A stretch of 45,273 nt of DNA, taken from Candidatus Poribacteria bacterium. Lineage in GTDB: Bacteria > Poribacteria > WGA-4E > WGA-3G. Of this stretch, positions 16,141 to 24,199 are shown one piece after another. Location of the stretch: the NCBI GenBank assembly GCA_012270865.1, contig JAAXHL010000028.1:16850-62122 (forward strand), in the 5' to 3' direction. Position 1 is the stretch's first letter. Each line of letters opens with the position of its first letter. Made by a program: the position numbers and the translations under genes. The notes below the pieces were generated by a model. It had not been told where the DNA came from and made no database searches. It worked only from the letters and a program-made list of their open reading frames with translations.

Positions 16141-17346
16141 TCACTTTGGAGGTTTTGCCGCGAAAATTGTCAAACGTAATTCCTCGTCAAACACTTCGTA
16201 TACAGGTATGTTTCCGCTCAGGGATTCGCTTTCGTTTAGGATGATGCCGACCCCTTCGCCTCTGCGTTCTAAAAAATGTTTCCGCTTTACTTGTCTCTCC
16301 ATATCGTCGTCCAATCTAATTTCTGAAAGCAATCGTGCGAGGAGTTCGTTCCGCGTCGCTTGACTGTAACGTAAATTGTCAACTGTCACGGTATTTGCCA
16401 ATGCTCCCGGGGAGTAGAGTTCTAACCGGTCATCGAACATAAATAGGCGGATTTTTGAGACTGTTTTTGAATAATCTCTGTGTACGACAGCGTTGACGAT
16501 AGCTTCAAATACGGCGCGCATACTGTATTGAGGTTGGTCTATCCTGCCAATTTCCTTACGCGCGGATACCTCGTTATGTTTTTGAACAAATTTAAAGGCA
16601 TCTATAATCTGTTGGTCAAGTGGTCCTCTAAAGTCTTTTGCATCAATTTGGTAGTTGGCATCTTTTACTTTGCCGCTATAATAAACGGCTTGAATAAAAT
16701 TGTTATAGAGGTAATCATCGGGAGTATCGTGACACATCAAAACGCCAGCAACAGAAGCACGGATATCGCGACCTTCTTGAACGAGTAAAGTTCTTTTCAA
16801 GAGTAAGTCTTCTATCATATCTTCAGTGGCATCTTCTGTGATGAATCGTTGATAGAGCGATTCCCTTAATGTTCTTCTATACGTGTTTGGGACGGGTAGT
16901 GTGTCAAAATGAGTTTTGCGTGGCTGTGAACGGGTTTGGAACAGTCGTGCTAACTGTTGTGTTGACATCTCTTTTTTGGTTTTTTCTTGACGCGTGTAAT
17001 ACCCGTTATGAGTCTTGTGAACAAAAAAACTTCGCGGGATCTCTATTTTTAGTAGGTTCTTTTCATCAAGCCGTAATTTTTCTGTGAAGATGGGAACAGT
17101 GGGTTCAATCCAGTCATTGCATATTTCAACAACCGTTTTTTCTACACTATCCAATTTTTGTAGTTCAACCCCGATGATTTCGCCATCGTCGTTGACCCCG
17201 ATCAGTATCACACCGCCTCTGGCGTTTGCAAAAGCGGCGATTTCGTCGGCGAGGCTGTTTCTATGCGGCAACGCTCTTTTGAATTCGATCGTTGCGTCTT
17301 CACCGAGGTATATTTTTTCGAGGAGTTCGGTTAGACTGTCATACAT
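16141..17346 (-). CDS. Schlafen AlbA_2 domain ATP-binding protein (COG2865-like)
   Basis: 401 residues. The N-terminal Schlafen/AlbA_2 domain (about residues 10-130) has ATIEFKRALPHRNSLADEI, AFANARGGVILIGVNDDG and a later GYYTRQEKT. The C-terminal region (about 230-395) is GHKL/HATPase_c_4-like: SMRAVFEAIVNAVVHRDYS, DRLELYSPGAL, RNELLARLLSEI and RRGEGVGII. Such proteins are annotated as putative regulators or RecG-C-like, and also occur near defence genes. I chose ATG 17346, seven bases after GGAG and clear of the upstream gene; longer in-frame starts overlap it. It is last in a run with RelA/SpoT-domain and ParA genes. Confidence 0.85.
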   Translation of the reverse strand: MYDSLTELLEKIYLGEDATIEFKRALPHRNSLADEIAAFANARGGVILIGVNDDGEIIGVELQKLDSVEKTVVEICNDWIEPTVPIFTEKLRLDEKNLLKIEIPRSFFVHKTHNGYYTRQEKTKKEMSTQQLARLFQTRSQPRKTHFDTLPVPNTYRRTLRESLYQRFITEDATEDMIEDLLLKRTLLVQEGRDIRASVAGVLMCHDTPDDYLYNNFIQAVYYSGKVKDANYQIDAKDFRGPLDQQIIDAFKFVQKHNEVSARKEIGRIDQPQYSMRAVFEAIVNAVVHRDYSKTVSKIRLFMFDDRLELYSPGALANTVTVDNLRYSQATRNELLARLLSEIRLDDDMERQVKRKHFLERRGEGVGIILNESESLSGNIPVYEVFDEELRLTIFAAKPPK

Positions 17347-17374
17347 AGTTAGTCTCCGAGGTAAATACATTAAT

Positions 17375-18055
17375 TCACTCAGATTCCTCATCAGCATAGG
17401 CACGACAGATTGAGTCTGCAAGACGACTCCCGGCACCGACTAACCGCGCTAAAACCCCAATCTGCTCCCGACAAGTGATATTATCAGTTGGCTCAGGATA
17501 ATTGACTAAGTGATCAATTTCGCCCCAAACCTCCTCAAGAAGGGTTCTGACCTGAATTTCGCAAGAAACGGGCGAATCTTCTCTGGGCTTAATTACGTAG
17601 TGAACGCTGGTATACAAGCTCTCCTTCACCTCAACGTTCAAGCCTTGATTTTCAAAGAAACCGCGTGATTCTGGGTCCCAAGTGTAGGCTTTGGGGTCTT
17701 CATATAGTATCCAGTCTTGGCTATCCAATTTTTGGTTTATTGCTTGGTGAATGTGTGTGAATTGTGCCTGATACAGATGCAATACTCGAACACCGGCGAT
17801 GTCGGTCACCCGATCGAAGATATTCTCGGGCGTGATTGGGTCTTCGGTTGACGATTTACGCTGGATTTTTTCACGAAGGTGCTGCAAATCCTTCATCCGG
17901 CTTCTGACAGAATGAACAATTTGTGGTGATTGCGTTAGGTCTGGGTGTGTCTCAAAAAAGCGAACGGTGTAATCACGAAAGAGATCTATATCGTGGAGTT
18001 GATTTTGAACTCGCTCCACAATAGCCTCCATACTTGCGTCATCAACCATTATCAA
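17375..18055 (-). CDS. RelA/SpoT-domain protein, putative small alarmone synthetase or nucleotide pyrophosphokinase
   Basis: 226 residues covering a single RelA/SpoT synthetase-like domain with no HD hydrolase, TGS or ACT domain. Aligning features: RSRMKDLQHLREKIQRK (about residues 47-63, ATP-site basic region), FDRVTDIAGVRVLHLY (family DLxGvR, metal Asp), SLYTSVHYVIK (family NGYxSlHtv; the usual Asn-Gly is Ser-Leu), CEIQVRTLLEEVWGEIDHL (family EiQIRT...WAxxeH). Single-domain enzymes make (p)ppGpp, ppApp or, in toxSAS and CapRel, pyrophosphorylate tRNA. It overlaps the ParA gene by 14 bases, so the pair is strongly coupled. Toxin versus housekeeping function cannot be told from sequence. Confidence 0.82.
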   Translation of the reverse strand: MIMVDDASMEAIVERVQNQLHDIDLFRDYTVRFFETHPDLTQSPQIVHSVRSRMKDLQHLREKIQRKSSTEDPITPENIFDRVTDIAGVRVLHLYQAQFTHIHQAINQKLDSQDWILYEDPKAYTWDPESRGFFENQGLNVEVKESLYTSVHYVIKPREDSPVSCEIQVRTLLEEVWGEIDHLVNYPEPTDNITCREQIGVLARLVGAGSRLADSICRAYADEESE

Positions 18056-19154
18056 CCTCCAGTTGGCCTAAGCGTGTCAGGAGGTCTTTGGCAAAAATAT
18101 GGAACTCTGTTTGCGTGTTTTCATATAGTTGTCTGTTGTGCAAAATAGTGTTTCTATCCTCTTTCTCCAAGTTTTCGCAACCTGCGACTTTCCATATAGG
18201 TGTTCTGTATTTTCGAGACATAGCCAGAACAAGTCTTGAATAAGAGTGCATAATCGCTGTTCCACCGATGGGATCCTCTAACTGTGCTGCAGTTAGCTGT
18301 TTTCTATGGTCAACATCAATGTGTTCTTCAATCGTAGCGCGGATCTGTTTGGCATAATTGTGATGTGCCTTGGATAAATTCCGTTCACTTGATCGGCGGT
18401 ATCTGCTGGCATTGAAAATTGTGAATCCCAAAAAACTGACGAAATTCTTGGGGAAATATCTTAACTTCGCATCGGAGAGTAGGTTAAAGATCGTATCAAA
18501 ATCACGCTTCCATCCTTTAAGGGATTTGCCAATGTTCTGTATGCCGTAAAGGGTGAACATATCTGGCATGCAAGGGATGAGGAAGCCATCTACAGTGGAT
18601 ATGATGACTTTATTAAGTATTCCAAAACTTGGTGAAGTATCAATCACAACATAGTCGTAGGCATACTCTTTGGCATACTTTTCGCAAAAATTTCGGATAT
18701 CTGTTACAGTACGAATTGCAAGTAGGTCTCCACCATAAACATCGCTCCATCGGCTCGCAATCTTGTCTTCATAAGTGTGTATTGAGAGTCTACCGGGAAT
18801 CATTCCCAAGTTGTCAAGTAGTTCAAGTGGTTTTGCAAGGGATTCGGGTGGATCTGCTCCGTCTTCAGTCGGTTTTAAGAGGAAATGAATAGAACGAACA
18901 TCACTTGCGATCTCCTCAAAGTCGGCAGATTGTTGGTCACGAGCATCAACAAAATCGTCTATAAATGCATCCTCAACCTGCCAAATGTCGTGTAATTTTT
19001 CTGGATCTAAGCCAAACAGCGTCAGGTTTGACTGCGGGTCTAAATCGACAAGCAGCGTTTTATGCCCCAACTCAGCGAGCGCGCACCCAAGATGGTAAGT
19101 TAGTGTAGTTTTACCAACACCGCCCTTATTGTTGAATACAGCGATTGACTTCAT
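18042..19154 (-). CDS. ParA/MinD-type ATPase, long form
   Basis: 370-residue P-loop ATPase of the ParA family. The deviant Walker A is KGGVGKTT (residues 10-17), Walker A' is LLVDLDPQSNLT near 34, and Walker B-like is DYVVIDTSPSFG near 165. It is about 110 residues longer than a typical chromosomal ParA, with an extra basic region from about 215 to 300 (RYRRSSERNLSKAHHNYAKQ). No parB or parS-like repeat is visible. AAAGGAGG precedes the ATG and a separate promoter lies upstream. The 14-base overlap with the RelA/SpoT-domain gene suggests it regulates or localises that enzyme rather than segregating DNA; this is inference. Confidence 0.9.
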   Translation of the reverse strand: MKSIAVFNNKGGVGKTTLTYHLGCALAELGHKTLLVDLDPQSNLTLFGLDPEKLHDIWQVEDAFIDDFVDARDQQSADFEEIASDVRSIHFLLKPTEDGADPPESLAKPLELLDNLGMIPGRLSIHTYEDKIASRWSDVYGGDLLAIRTVTDIRNFCEKYAKEYAYDYVVIDTSPSFGILNKVIISTVDGFLIPCMPDMFTLYGIQNIGKSLKGWKRDFDTIFNLLSDAKLRYFPKNFVSFLGFTIFNASRYRRSSERNLSKAHHNYAKQIRATIEEHIDVDHRKQLTAAQLEDPIGGTAIMHSYSRLVLAMSRKYRTPIWKVAGCENLEKEDRNTILHNRQLYENTQTEFHIFAKDLLTRLGQLEVDNG

Positions 19155-19183
19155 GTTGTACCTCCTTTACGAGATTATGTTTA

Positions 19184-19212
19184 ATTTTATCACATTCAGC
19201 AGACTTTTTCAA
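19184..19212 (-). promoter_or_regulatory. Sigma70-type promoter of the ParA-RelA/SpoT unit
   Basis: On the minus strand, TTGAAA (19207-19212) and TAAAAT (19184-19189) are separated by exactly 17 bases, about 30 bases before the ParA ATG. It lies between the DUF6575-like gene and ParA, so ParA and the genes behind it can be expressed on their own. Confidence 0.6.
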
Positions 19213-19237
19213 GAATGGTATTTTTGGACGGTATCCT

Positions 19238-19660
19238 TTAGTTGCCTGTCACACGCGTGAAAGGTAACATTGGGGATATGTGCATAATATCGGTTTCAAG
19301 ATCAAGGCGTTCACCCGGAGTTGGCAGCATATCTTCGGGGATCTGATTTGCTTCAAGGTGTTCAATTTGGGGTGAGGTGGGGTTGTTATAAGAAAACTTC
19401 ACTTGAAGTAAATGTCCATTCTCAGAATCAGCGAACGCATCGTGGAGGTCAATAGTACCGGATCGGATGAGGTTGAGGCGTTTAGCAGAGACTCTGACGT
19501 AAAGCCAAGTTTCATAGTCGTCGTTTTCATCCGCAGCAACGACAAGGTAAAGATGACCTGCAGCATTTTTACATGCAAAAAGGGTAGGCTGGTCGTAGTA
19601 ATCGTAGATTTCTATGATTTCAAGCCTGCCTAAATCTGAAATATTGAGTATATCGGTCAT
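19238..19660 (-). CDS. DUF6575-like protein of unknown function
   Basis: 140-residue soluble, acidic protein. The pattern NAAGHLYLVVAADENDDYETWLYVRVSAKRL followed by GTIDLHDAF resembles the DUF6575 family, whose function is unknown; I make this link from memory of the pattern, not from a search. An AAAGGA ribosome site precedes the ATG. It lies 83 bases upstream of the ParA gene on the same strand and may belong to the same functional unit, though ParA has its own promoter. No catalytic motif or membrane segment is visible. Confidence 0.6.
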   Translation of the reverse strand: MTDILNISDLGRLEIIEIYDYYDQPTLFACKNAAGHLYLVVAADENDDYETWLYVRVSAKRLNLIRSGTIDLHDAFADSENGHLLQVKFSYNNPTSPQIEHLEANQIPEDMLPTPGERLDLETDIMHISPMLPFTRVTGN

Positions 19661-19743
19661 CTTTCGTGTCCTTTCTGAATTGATGAATCTTCGGTCATGT
19701 CGCCTGCCTATCTAACTGAGTACTGATAACTGTGTACCAATTC

Positions 19744-19845
19744 GTCTGAACTGTGATTTATGGGATTTAGGGATTTTCAGGATTATGGATTGCTTTCGTC
19801 TGAATCGCGGATTTTCGCGGATTTCACGGATTACGCGGATTTTAA
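19744..19845. repeat. GGATT-rich imperfect tandem repeat
   Basis: Two halves, each starting TCTGAA (near 19744 and 19799), carry GGATT/TGATT units spaced every 8-10 bases (for example CGCGGATTTTCGCGGATTT). A related stretch, TCAGAATCGCGGATTTA, occurs at 22282-22298. No coding potential is evident. The remainder of the 262-base gap 19661-19922 holds a GTACTGATAACTG microrepeat and nothing else recognised. Confidence 0.5.
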
Positions 19846-19922
19846 GAGGTTTGGGTGTTGAAATCATTGCAGAAGTTGGGACTGGAATTTTAAATAGGAA
19901 TTCCTTAATTGACAGATGTGGT

Positions 19923-21545
19923 TTATGGTCTTGGTATCTCTTTCATCTGTGTATCCAGCCATCTCATAATTTCTGCGTTCATTCTGTGTGGATAGACACA
20001 TAAAAAGAGGAGCAAGAGAATAGGGTCACTTTTGATGGTTGGCGGAATGCAATCTCCCTCTGACTTACAGGATAATGCTTTCAATTCTTCCCATTCCTGC
20101 GTATGTTTAGGATGCACAATTTTGTTTGTGCCTTCTTCACTCCTCCATCTATAGAATTCACAGAAATTCGCAGGTTCAAAGGAGACAAAATCCAATCTTG
20201 TGACATCAGCCCAAAGGAATTTCATAGCTTGTTTCCAATTTCTACGCACAAACAGATGGACAAGTCCTTCTAACGCGTAGGATTTACCAGTGAAAACATC
20301 CTCCAGAGGGTCCTCAATACTACCAAGAACAGGAGCAAGTAGATGAGGCAAAGTCTCCTCAGCTTCATAGTACGGATTGGCAAGAAAGACTTCGGTATTT
20401 GGGTGGTTTATTTTGCATATTGACGAAATCAGACTATAGAGGATCCGAAAATCTGGTTCTGGAGTTGCATCTATCTTCCGAAAATACCAGAAAAAAGCGA
20501 GAAATTGAGGTATCGCTGCTTCTCCCCATAACTCTAACTGGCACCGTTTCTCTTTGCAAAATTCTCGGAGAAAGTCATCCACTTCATTTTTAGGCACCTC
20601 ATCCCTCCGCCGCCATAACGCATAGATACCTACCAATCCGAGTAACCACGTTATGCGGACCCTGTAAATATAGGGATCTGCTAAGAAATCACCTTCTATA
20701 AACTCCTCTCGCTCCTTAATCTCATCGCAGAGATTCGCTAAAGAATTGTAAAGTGATTGTGTAGCAATTTCGAGTTCGCCTTTATATATGTTATCAGAAA
20801 GTTCCCGCTTCTCCACAAATGCAAAAACATAGGAAATATACATCATCCATGTTTCAATTTCGGCTACATGATTGTTTTCGTTAGAAAAATTTGAGATCGC
20901 AATTGCACATAAAAGCCCTGCACTCGCTATTACGCGCTTGCAGTATGCTTCGGACAGTTCCGCTTCACCATCAAGCTGAAAAATAGATTCAAATAGAGAA
21001 GCAAGTTTTTCCTTCGGTAGAACACCTTGACCGCTTTCGAGAAACATTTCAAGGAGGGTCTTTACATCTGTTAATTCCGAGGGCCACAGATCAATTCCTA
21101 ACCTCTTAGCTTTCTCAAAAAGTTCTCCGCGAACAATAGTTTCTAAACGACGGTAAGATTGGTTTTGACTCTCCCATGCTCGATTTCTATCATCTATCGC
21201 GCGGCTGACTTCTTCCTCAATTCTTCCGTTTGTGACAAAATACGATCTGTGATATTTTGAGGTGTCAACTGACGGATGATTTATTTGACCACAGACCAAA
21301 TCATCTGTTTGTGAACCAACCTCATCCCTCCACTTCCTTAAGGAAATGTTACCGGTTTTCAACTGGTATGCACAAGGAGTTCCATCAGATGCGATAGTTA
21401 TAATGTCATTCCCGAGTTCCATAGCCGGATGTCTTGTTGAATGAATTATCGTATGTCCCTCAGCGGACAGCATATAACAGAAAGGCTGTTGGAATGATCT
21501 TTCGGTTGCTTTATCCAACCAGTTTTCGACGACTCTCTCTAACAC
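19923..21545 (-). CDS. Putative PD-(D/E)xK nuclease-like protein with large helical C-terminal region
   Basis: 540 residues with a GTG start six bases after GGGAGG. This overlaps the preceding gene by 35 bases; the longest frame would overlap by 140. No named family recognised. The first 110 residues look like a restriction-endonuclease fold of the Mrr-like D-QxK type: helix with Glu7 and Glu15, Asp47 in ELGNDIITI, and Gln61-Leu-Lys63 in AYQLKTGN, followed by a TSKYHRSYFVTNG strand. The remaining 430 residues are helical and rich in Trp, Leu and Glu, suggesting a sensor or scaffold. It forms a two-gene module with the 197-residue partner, inside an island next to CBASS. A defence role is inference. 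Confidence 0.65.
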   Translation of the reverse strand: MLERVVENWLDKATERSFQQPFCYMLSAEGHTIIHSTRHPAMELGNDIITIASDGTPCAYQLKTGNISLRKWRDEVGSQTDDLVCGQINHPSVDTSKYHRSYFVTNGRIEEEVSRAIDDRNRAWESQNQSYRRLETIVRGELFEKAKRLGIDLWPSELTDVKTLLEMFLESGQGVLPKEKLASLFESIFQLDGEAELSEAYCKRVIASAGLLCAIAISNFSNENNHVAEIETWMMYISYVFAFVEKRELSDNIYKGELEIATQSLYNSLANLCDEIKEREEFIEGDFLADPYIYRVRITWLLGLVGIYALWRRRDEVPKNEVDDFLREFCKEKRCQLELWGEAAIPQFLAFFWYFRKIDATPEPDFRILYSLISSICKINHPNTEVFLANPYYEAEETLPHLLAPVLGSIEDPLEDVFTGKSYALEGLVHLFVRRNWKQAMKFLWADVTRLDFVSFEPANFCEFYRWRSEEGTNKIVHPKHTQEWEELKALSCKSEGDCIPPTIKSDPILLLLFLCVYPHRMNAEIMRWLDTQMKEIPRP

Positions 21546-22104
21546 GCCATTCCTCCCTTTTTTGTTCCATAAGTGCTTGATAACGAGGATCAGATTCGGC
21601 TTGTGAAATGATTTCGGCAAGTACCGGACGCAACTTAGGATTACCAGCAAACGTTAAACCGCTCGGATTTCCTTCTTCATCAAAAGATAGGTGCATTTTT
21701 TTTACCATTTCCAAAATCGTATCAACCGATAGAGGTTTCCCATCAGTGGAAGTCACATTGCCAGCTTCTTCGGCTGCTTCAATAAGGGTTCCATAATACG
21801 ATTTTTTGATTTGTTCAGCCATTTCTTTTGCAGTCTCATTGATTTTATTAAGTACTATCTCGTGTGTCATTGTTTCAGCCTCTTCCCACTTGACCTCTAG
21901 CCTACTTGTTACTTCCTCCATTTTGATTTCTTCACAAGGAGCATCTGGATAAATAATAACGGTTCTGTTGGTTCTTTTTCCCTCAAATATCATTGATCTG
22001 GGAGCATCAGCAACCGGGCCCAGATGCAATAGCTCAGCTTTTTTCCTTTCAGAATCAAGCATTTTTTTTAACTTTTCTTTCGTTTTGAGAAAATCGGGTA
22101 GCAT
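21511..22104 (-). CDS. Helical partner protein of the nuclease-like gene
   Basis: 197 residues, family not recognised. It begins with a basic/acidic helix (LKTKEKLKKMLDSERKKAELLHLG), continues with a beta-rich patch (SMIFEGKRTNRTVIIYPD), then long helices (EVKWEEAETMTHEIVLNK, AEQIKKSYYGTLIEAAEEAG). It ends in a charged helix (YQALMEQKREEWRVRESRRK). No transmembrane segment. Its last 35 bases overlap the nuclease-like gene, whose ribosome binding site lies inside it, so the two products are probably made in a fixed ratio. It could be an adaptor or an inhibitor. The upstream gap to Cap15 (241 bases) contains only a CGCGGATTT repeat. Confidence 0.6.
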   Translation of the reverse strand: MLPDFLKTKEKLKKMLDSERKKAELLHLGPVADAPRSMIFEGKRTNRTVIIYPDAPCEEIKMEEVTSRLEVKWEEAETMTHEIVLNKINETAKEMAEQIKKSYYGTLIEAAEEAGNVTSTDGKPLSVDTILEMVKKMHLSFDEEGNPSGLTFAGNPKLRPVLAEIISQAESDPRYQALMEQKREEWRVRESRRKLVG

Positions 22105-22345
22105 ATTTTGTTTTCGCTCTCAGCAGAATGCTATAAACGACAGATGTCAGAAAAAATAAAAAGGATGTATAATCCTGATTCAAACGATAGACTCGACACG
22201 TTGCCTTATTAAATTCTTGATCCTCATTGAGTGCATACTTGTGGAAGGGTTTTCAACTACGATGAATACAGGTGTTTTTTCTCAGAATCGCGGATTTAGC
22301 AGATGGCGCGGAGAAAAGAAGTTGAAAACTGGAAGCGAAAATTGT

Positions 22346-23014
22346 TTAACTTTTATTTTCTCTGACTTCACTGACGGGGTGTGGGTCCATTTCTTTTGGA
22401 TAAGAATTAATCCTCTCCTTTTTCCAAAAGTGCATTTCTATAATTCCTGTCGTTTTTCTGCCAGTCCAATATCCACCCGTTAACTTGATTTCTTTATTTT
22501 CTTTGACCATCTCGAAATCCATGGTTCCGCAGTGCTGAGGACTTCTCTCCCTAACAGTTTCAATTGGATTGCTGTCGTATGTATAAACCAACCTTTCAAG
22601 TTGATTTTCCTTATCCAGTACAAAACCACTGGTCAGACTTCTACTGGTCATCTCAGCAGTTCTCATTACGCAACTTATGTGAAGAAAAGATTGTTTGATA
22701 GTCAGGATTGCTGGTATAGGTCCGGGCCTTTCGCCTGTTTCGGGATCCGTCCAAGTAGTACGGATTTTCCCTTTCCAAGTGCCATTAAGATTAGGGAACG
22801 GAACTAACCAACCTTTGAAGATAGGAAGTTTCCATAGGAAACTAACAAAAAGACCGTAGAGTGCACAGTTGATAGAAACTACTGCAGATAATATTTGAAA
22901 AATCGTTTTGAAACCAAAGTCTGGTGAACCTTGAATGCGATATATGGCGAAAAACAGTAAAATTGACACACCAAATATTATCCATAAAGCAGCTTTGATT
23001 TTTATGTTTTTCAT
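22346..23014 (-). CDS. cap15: CBASS membrane effector Cap15 (2TM beta-barrel)
   Basis: 222-residue protein with two N-terminal hydrophobic helices (about residues 7-27, LWIIFGVSILLFFAIY, and about 38-62, IFQILSAVVSINCALYGLFVSFL). A beta-rich domain follows, beginning PNLNGTWKGKIRTTW near residue 78. This matches the SMODS-associating 2TM beta-strand-rich effector, which on binding the cyclic nucleotide oligomerises and disrupts the inner membrane. I chose ATG 23014, two bases after the CD-NTase stop and eight after a GGAG. A longer frame would overlap the upstream gene and lacks that site. With the CD-NTase it forms a type I CBASS, which has no Cap2/Cap3. Confidence 0.85.
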   Translation of the reverse strand: MKNIKIKAALWIIFGVSILLFFAIYRIQGSPDFGFKTIFQILSAVVSINCALYGLFVSFLWKLPIFKGWLVPFPNLNGTWKGKIRTTWTDPETGERPGPIPAILTIKQSFLHISCVMRTAEMTSRSLTSGFVLDKENQLERLVYTYDSNPIETVRERSPQHCGTMDFEMVKENKEIKLTGGYWTGRKTTGIIEMHFWKKERINSYPKEMDPHPVSEVRENKS

Positions 23015-23016
23015 CG

Positions 23017-23904
23017 TTAGTACTCCAAATAACGCCACAATTGTAGCAAATAAGTATTGACATTCTCTCTTGACCATTTGCGATCATTACTAAAAAGATA
23101 GAGGAGCCCAGAAACTTCGCACCAATTTTTGCAATCCTCTTTTGTCTTAGTGTTGTTACATAAGAACGCTATTGATTCTCTCAACCTATCCTGCCAAGTT
23201 TCATAATCGTTAAATATCCGATTGGGAACGTTCCAGAGTAAGCACTCTAATAGAAAGGAGGTGATATTTCCATTAACGTTCTCCGCATCTTCAATCATCT
23301 TAGCCCGTATTCGCTTGTAAATCCTTGTCAACCGTTTGAATCGACGTTGTGTTTGTCTATTCTTCTCTATTCCGTTTTCTATGTGTTGAATGGGAAAGTT
23401 GGTAACCGTTTGTCCATTATCTGCGAAGAAGCGGACACCTTTAACATAACTTCCATCCTCTACATATCTTCGGTATTCCCATGTTGGGACTACATCTGCT
23501 CCCACGCGATTAGTATTTCCCTCAATGGCAAGGCATTTGTTTTTTCTTCTTACATCACTGCTAAATCTTCTGACAAGTGCGCTTTGCACATCGTTTTTGA
23601 ATTCGGATGCAGAGTATGAACTAGGGTTGTTTAATCCAAAATCGCTCCGAGTCATGCCAGAAGGAATATCAAAGTAAAAACCATCTGTATATTGAACATT
23701 GAGGTCAACATCGCTATTTAGTCTGACATTCGTATCGTTAGCATATGATCCCTGCCCAAAGGTTTTAATTTCCATACTTTTTAAGGTATCATCTTCATTG
23801 ATGCACTCCTTAACCATTCTTTCTATATTTGAGAGTTTAGTTTCTTCTGTGGGACTTGGAGGTTTTCTCCAATTGTTTAATGTTTCTTCTGAATACCGCG
23901 CCAT
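23017..23904 (-). CDS. CBASS CD-NTase (SMODS-type cyclic oligonucleotide synthase)
   Basis: 295-residue nucleotidyltransferase of the cGAS/DncV-like family. The active site is complete: G52-S53 in FGQGSYAND, D65 and D67 in NSDVDLNV, and a third carboxylate D137 in VGADVVP. The C-terminal helical lid includes NFPIQHIENGIEKN and RFKRLTRIYKRIR. On phage sensing such enzymes make cyclic di- or trinucleotides that activate the effector. Clade is uncertain; Cap15 effectors are known with CdnB and CdnE types. ATG 23904 follows AAGGAG by nine bases, and a TATACT -10-like box lies at 23925-23930 on the minus strand. The longer frame adds 15 unlikely residues. Confidence 0.88.
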   Translation of the reverse strand: MARYSEETLNNWRKPPSPTEETKLSNIERMVKECINEDDTLKSMEIKTFGQGSYANDTNVRLNSDVDLNVQYTDGFYFDIPSGMTRSDFGLNNPSSYSASEFKNDVQSALVRRFSSDVRRKNKCLAIEGNTNRVGADVVPTWEYRRYVEDGSYVKGVRFFADNGQTVTNFPIQHIENGIEKNRQTQRRFKRLTRIYKRIRAKMIEDAENVNGNITSFLLECLLWNVPNRIFNDYETWQDRLRESIAFLCNNTKTKEDCKNWCEVSGLLYLFSNDRKWSRENVNTYLLQLWRYLEY

Positions 23905-24131
23905 AGTTTTAGTCTCCTTTTCGTAGTATAGAATGCAGTAGTGTTCCAACGAGGTTGTGTTGATTGGTAAATTCCTTTAAAGTTGTTACGAGGAACTATA
24001 TCCGGGTAAGTCAGCAGGCACAGGAGGTCAACAGTAGTTTTTCGTTTACCAGCAAATTCAGAAAATACTATGAGCAAGTCTATGTCACTTACGGATAGAT
24101 ATTCTCTTGTATCTCTGTTGGAAAGGGGCAA
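23877..24131 (-). pseudogene. Fragment of a minimal nucleotidyltransferase (MNT-type)
   Basis: A short frame contains SNRDTREYLSVSDIDLLIVF followed by GKRKTTVDL. This resembles the GSxxRGE...SDIDLLV active-site stretch of MNT antitoxin-type or pol-beta-fold nucleotidyltransferases. The first helix and the Gly-Ser are missing or altered (Ser-Asn), and homology fades after about 45 residues. The downstream part overlaps the CBASS promoter region. I read it as a decayed remnant of an MNT gene, possibly from an HEPN/MNT pair. Low to moderate confidence. Confidence 0.4.
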
Positions 24132-24199
24132 TGTGTAAGGATTGGCAGTCGTGTCGGATAATGTATGTTACCTATTTTATAGGTCTTAGGTGCACCCGT

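Noticed and set aside
18042..19154. Plasmid or chromosome partition locus (parABS)
   Set aside because: No ParB-like gene and no repeated palindromic centromere near the ParA gene; its partner is a RelA/SpoT-domain gene.
22346..23949. Type II CBASS with ancillary Cap2/Cap3
   Set aside because: No E1/E2-like or JAB-domain gene lies on either side; only synthase and effector are present.
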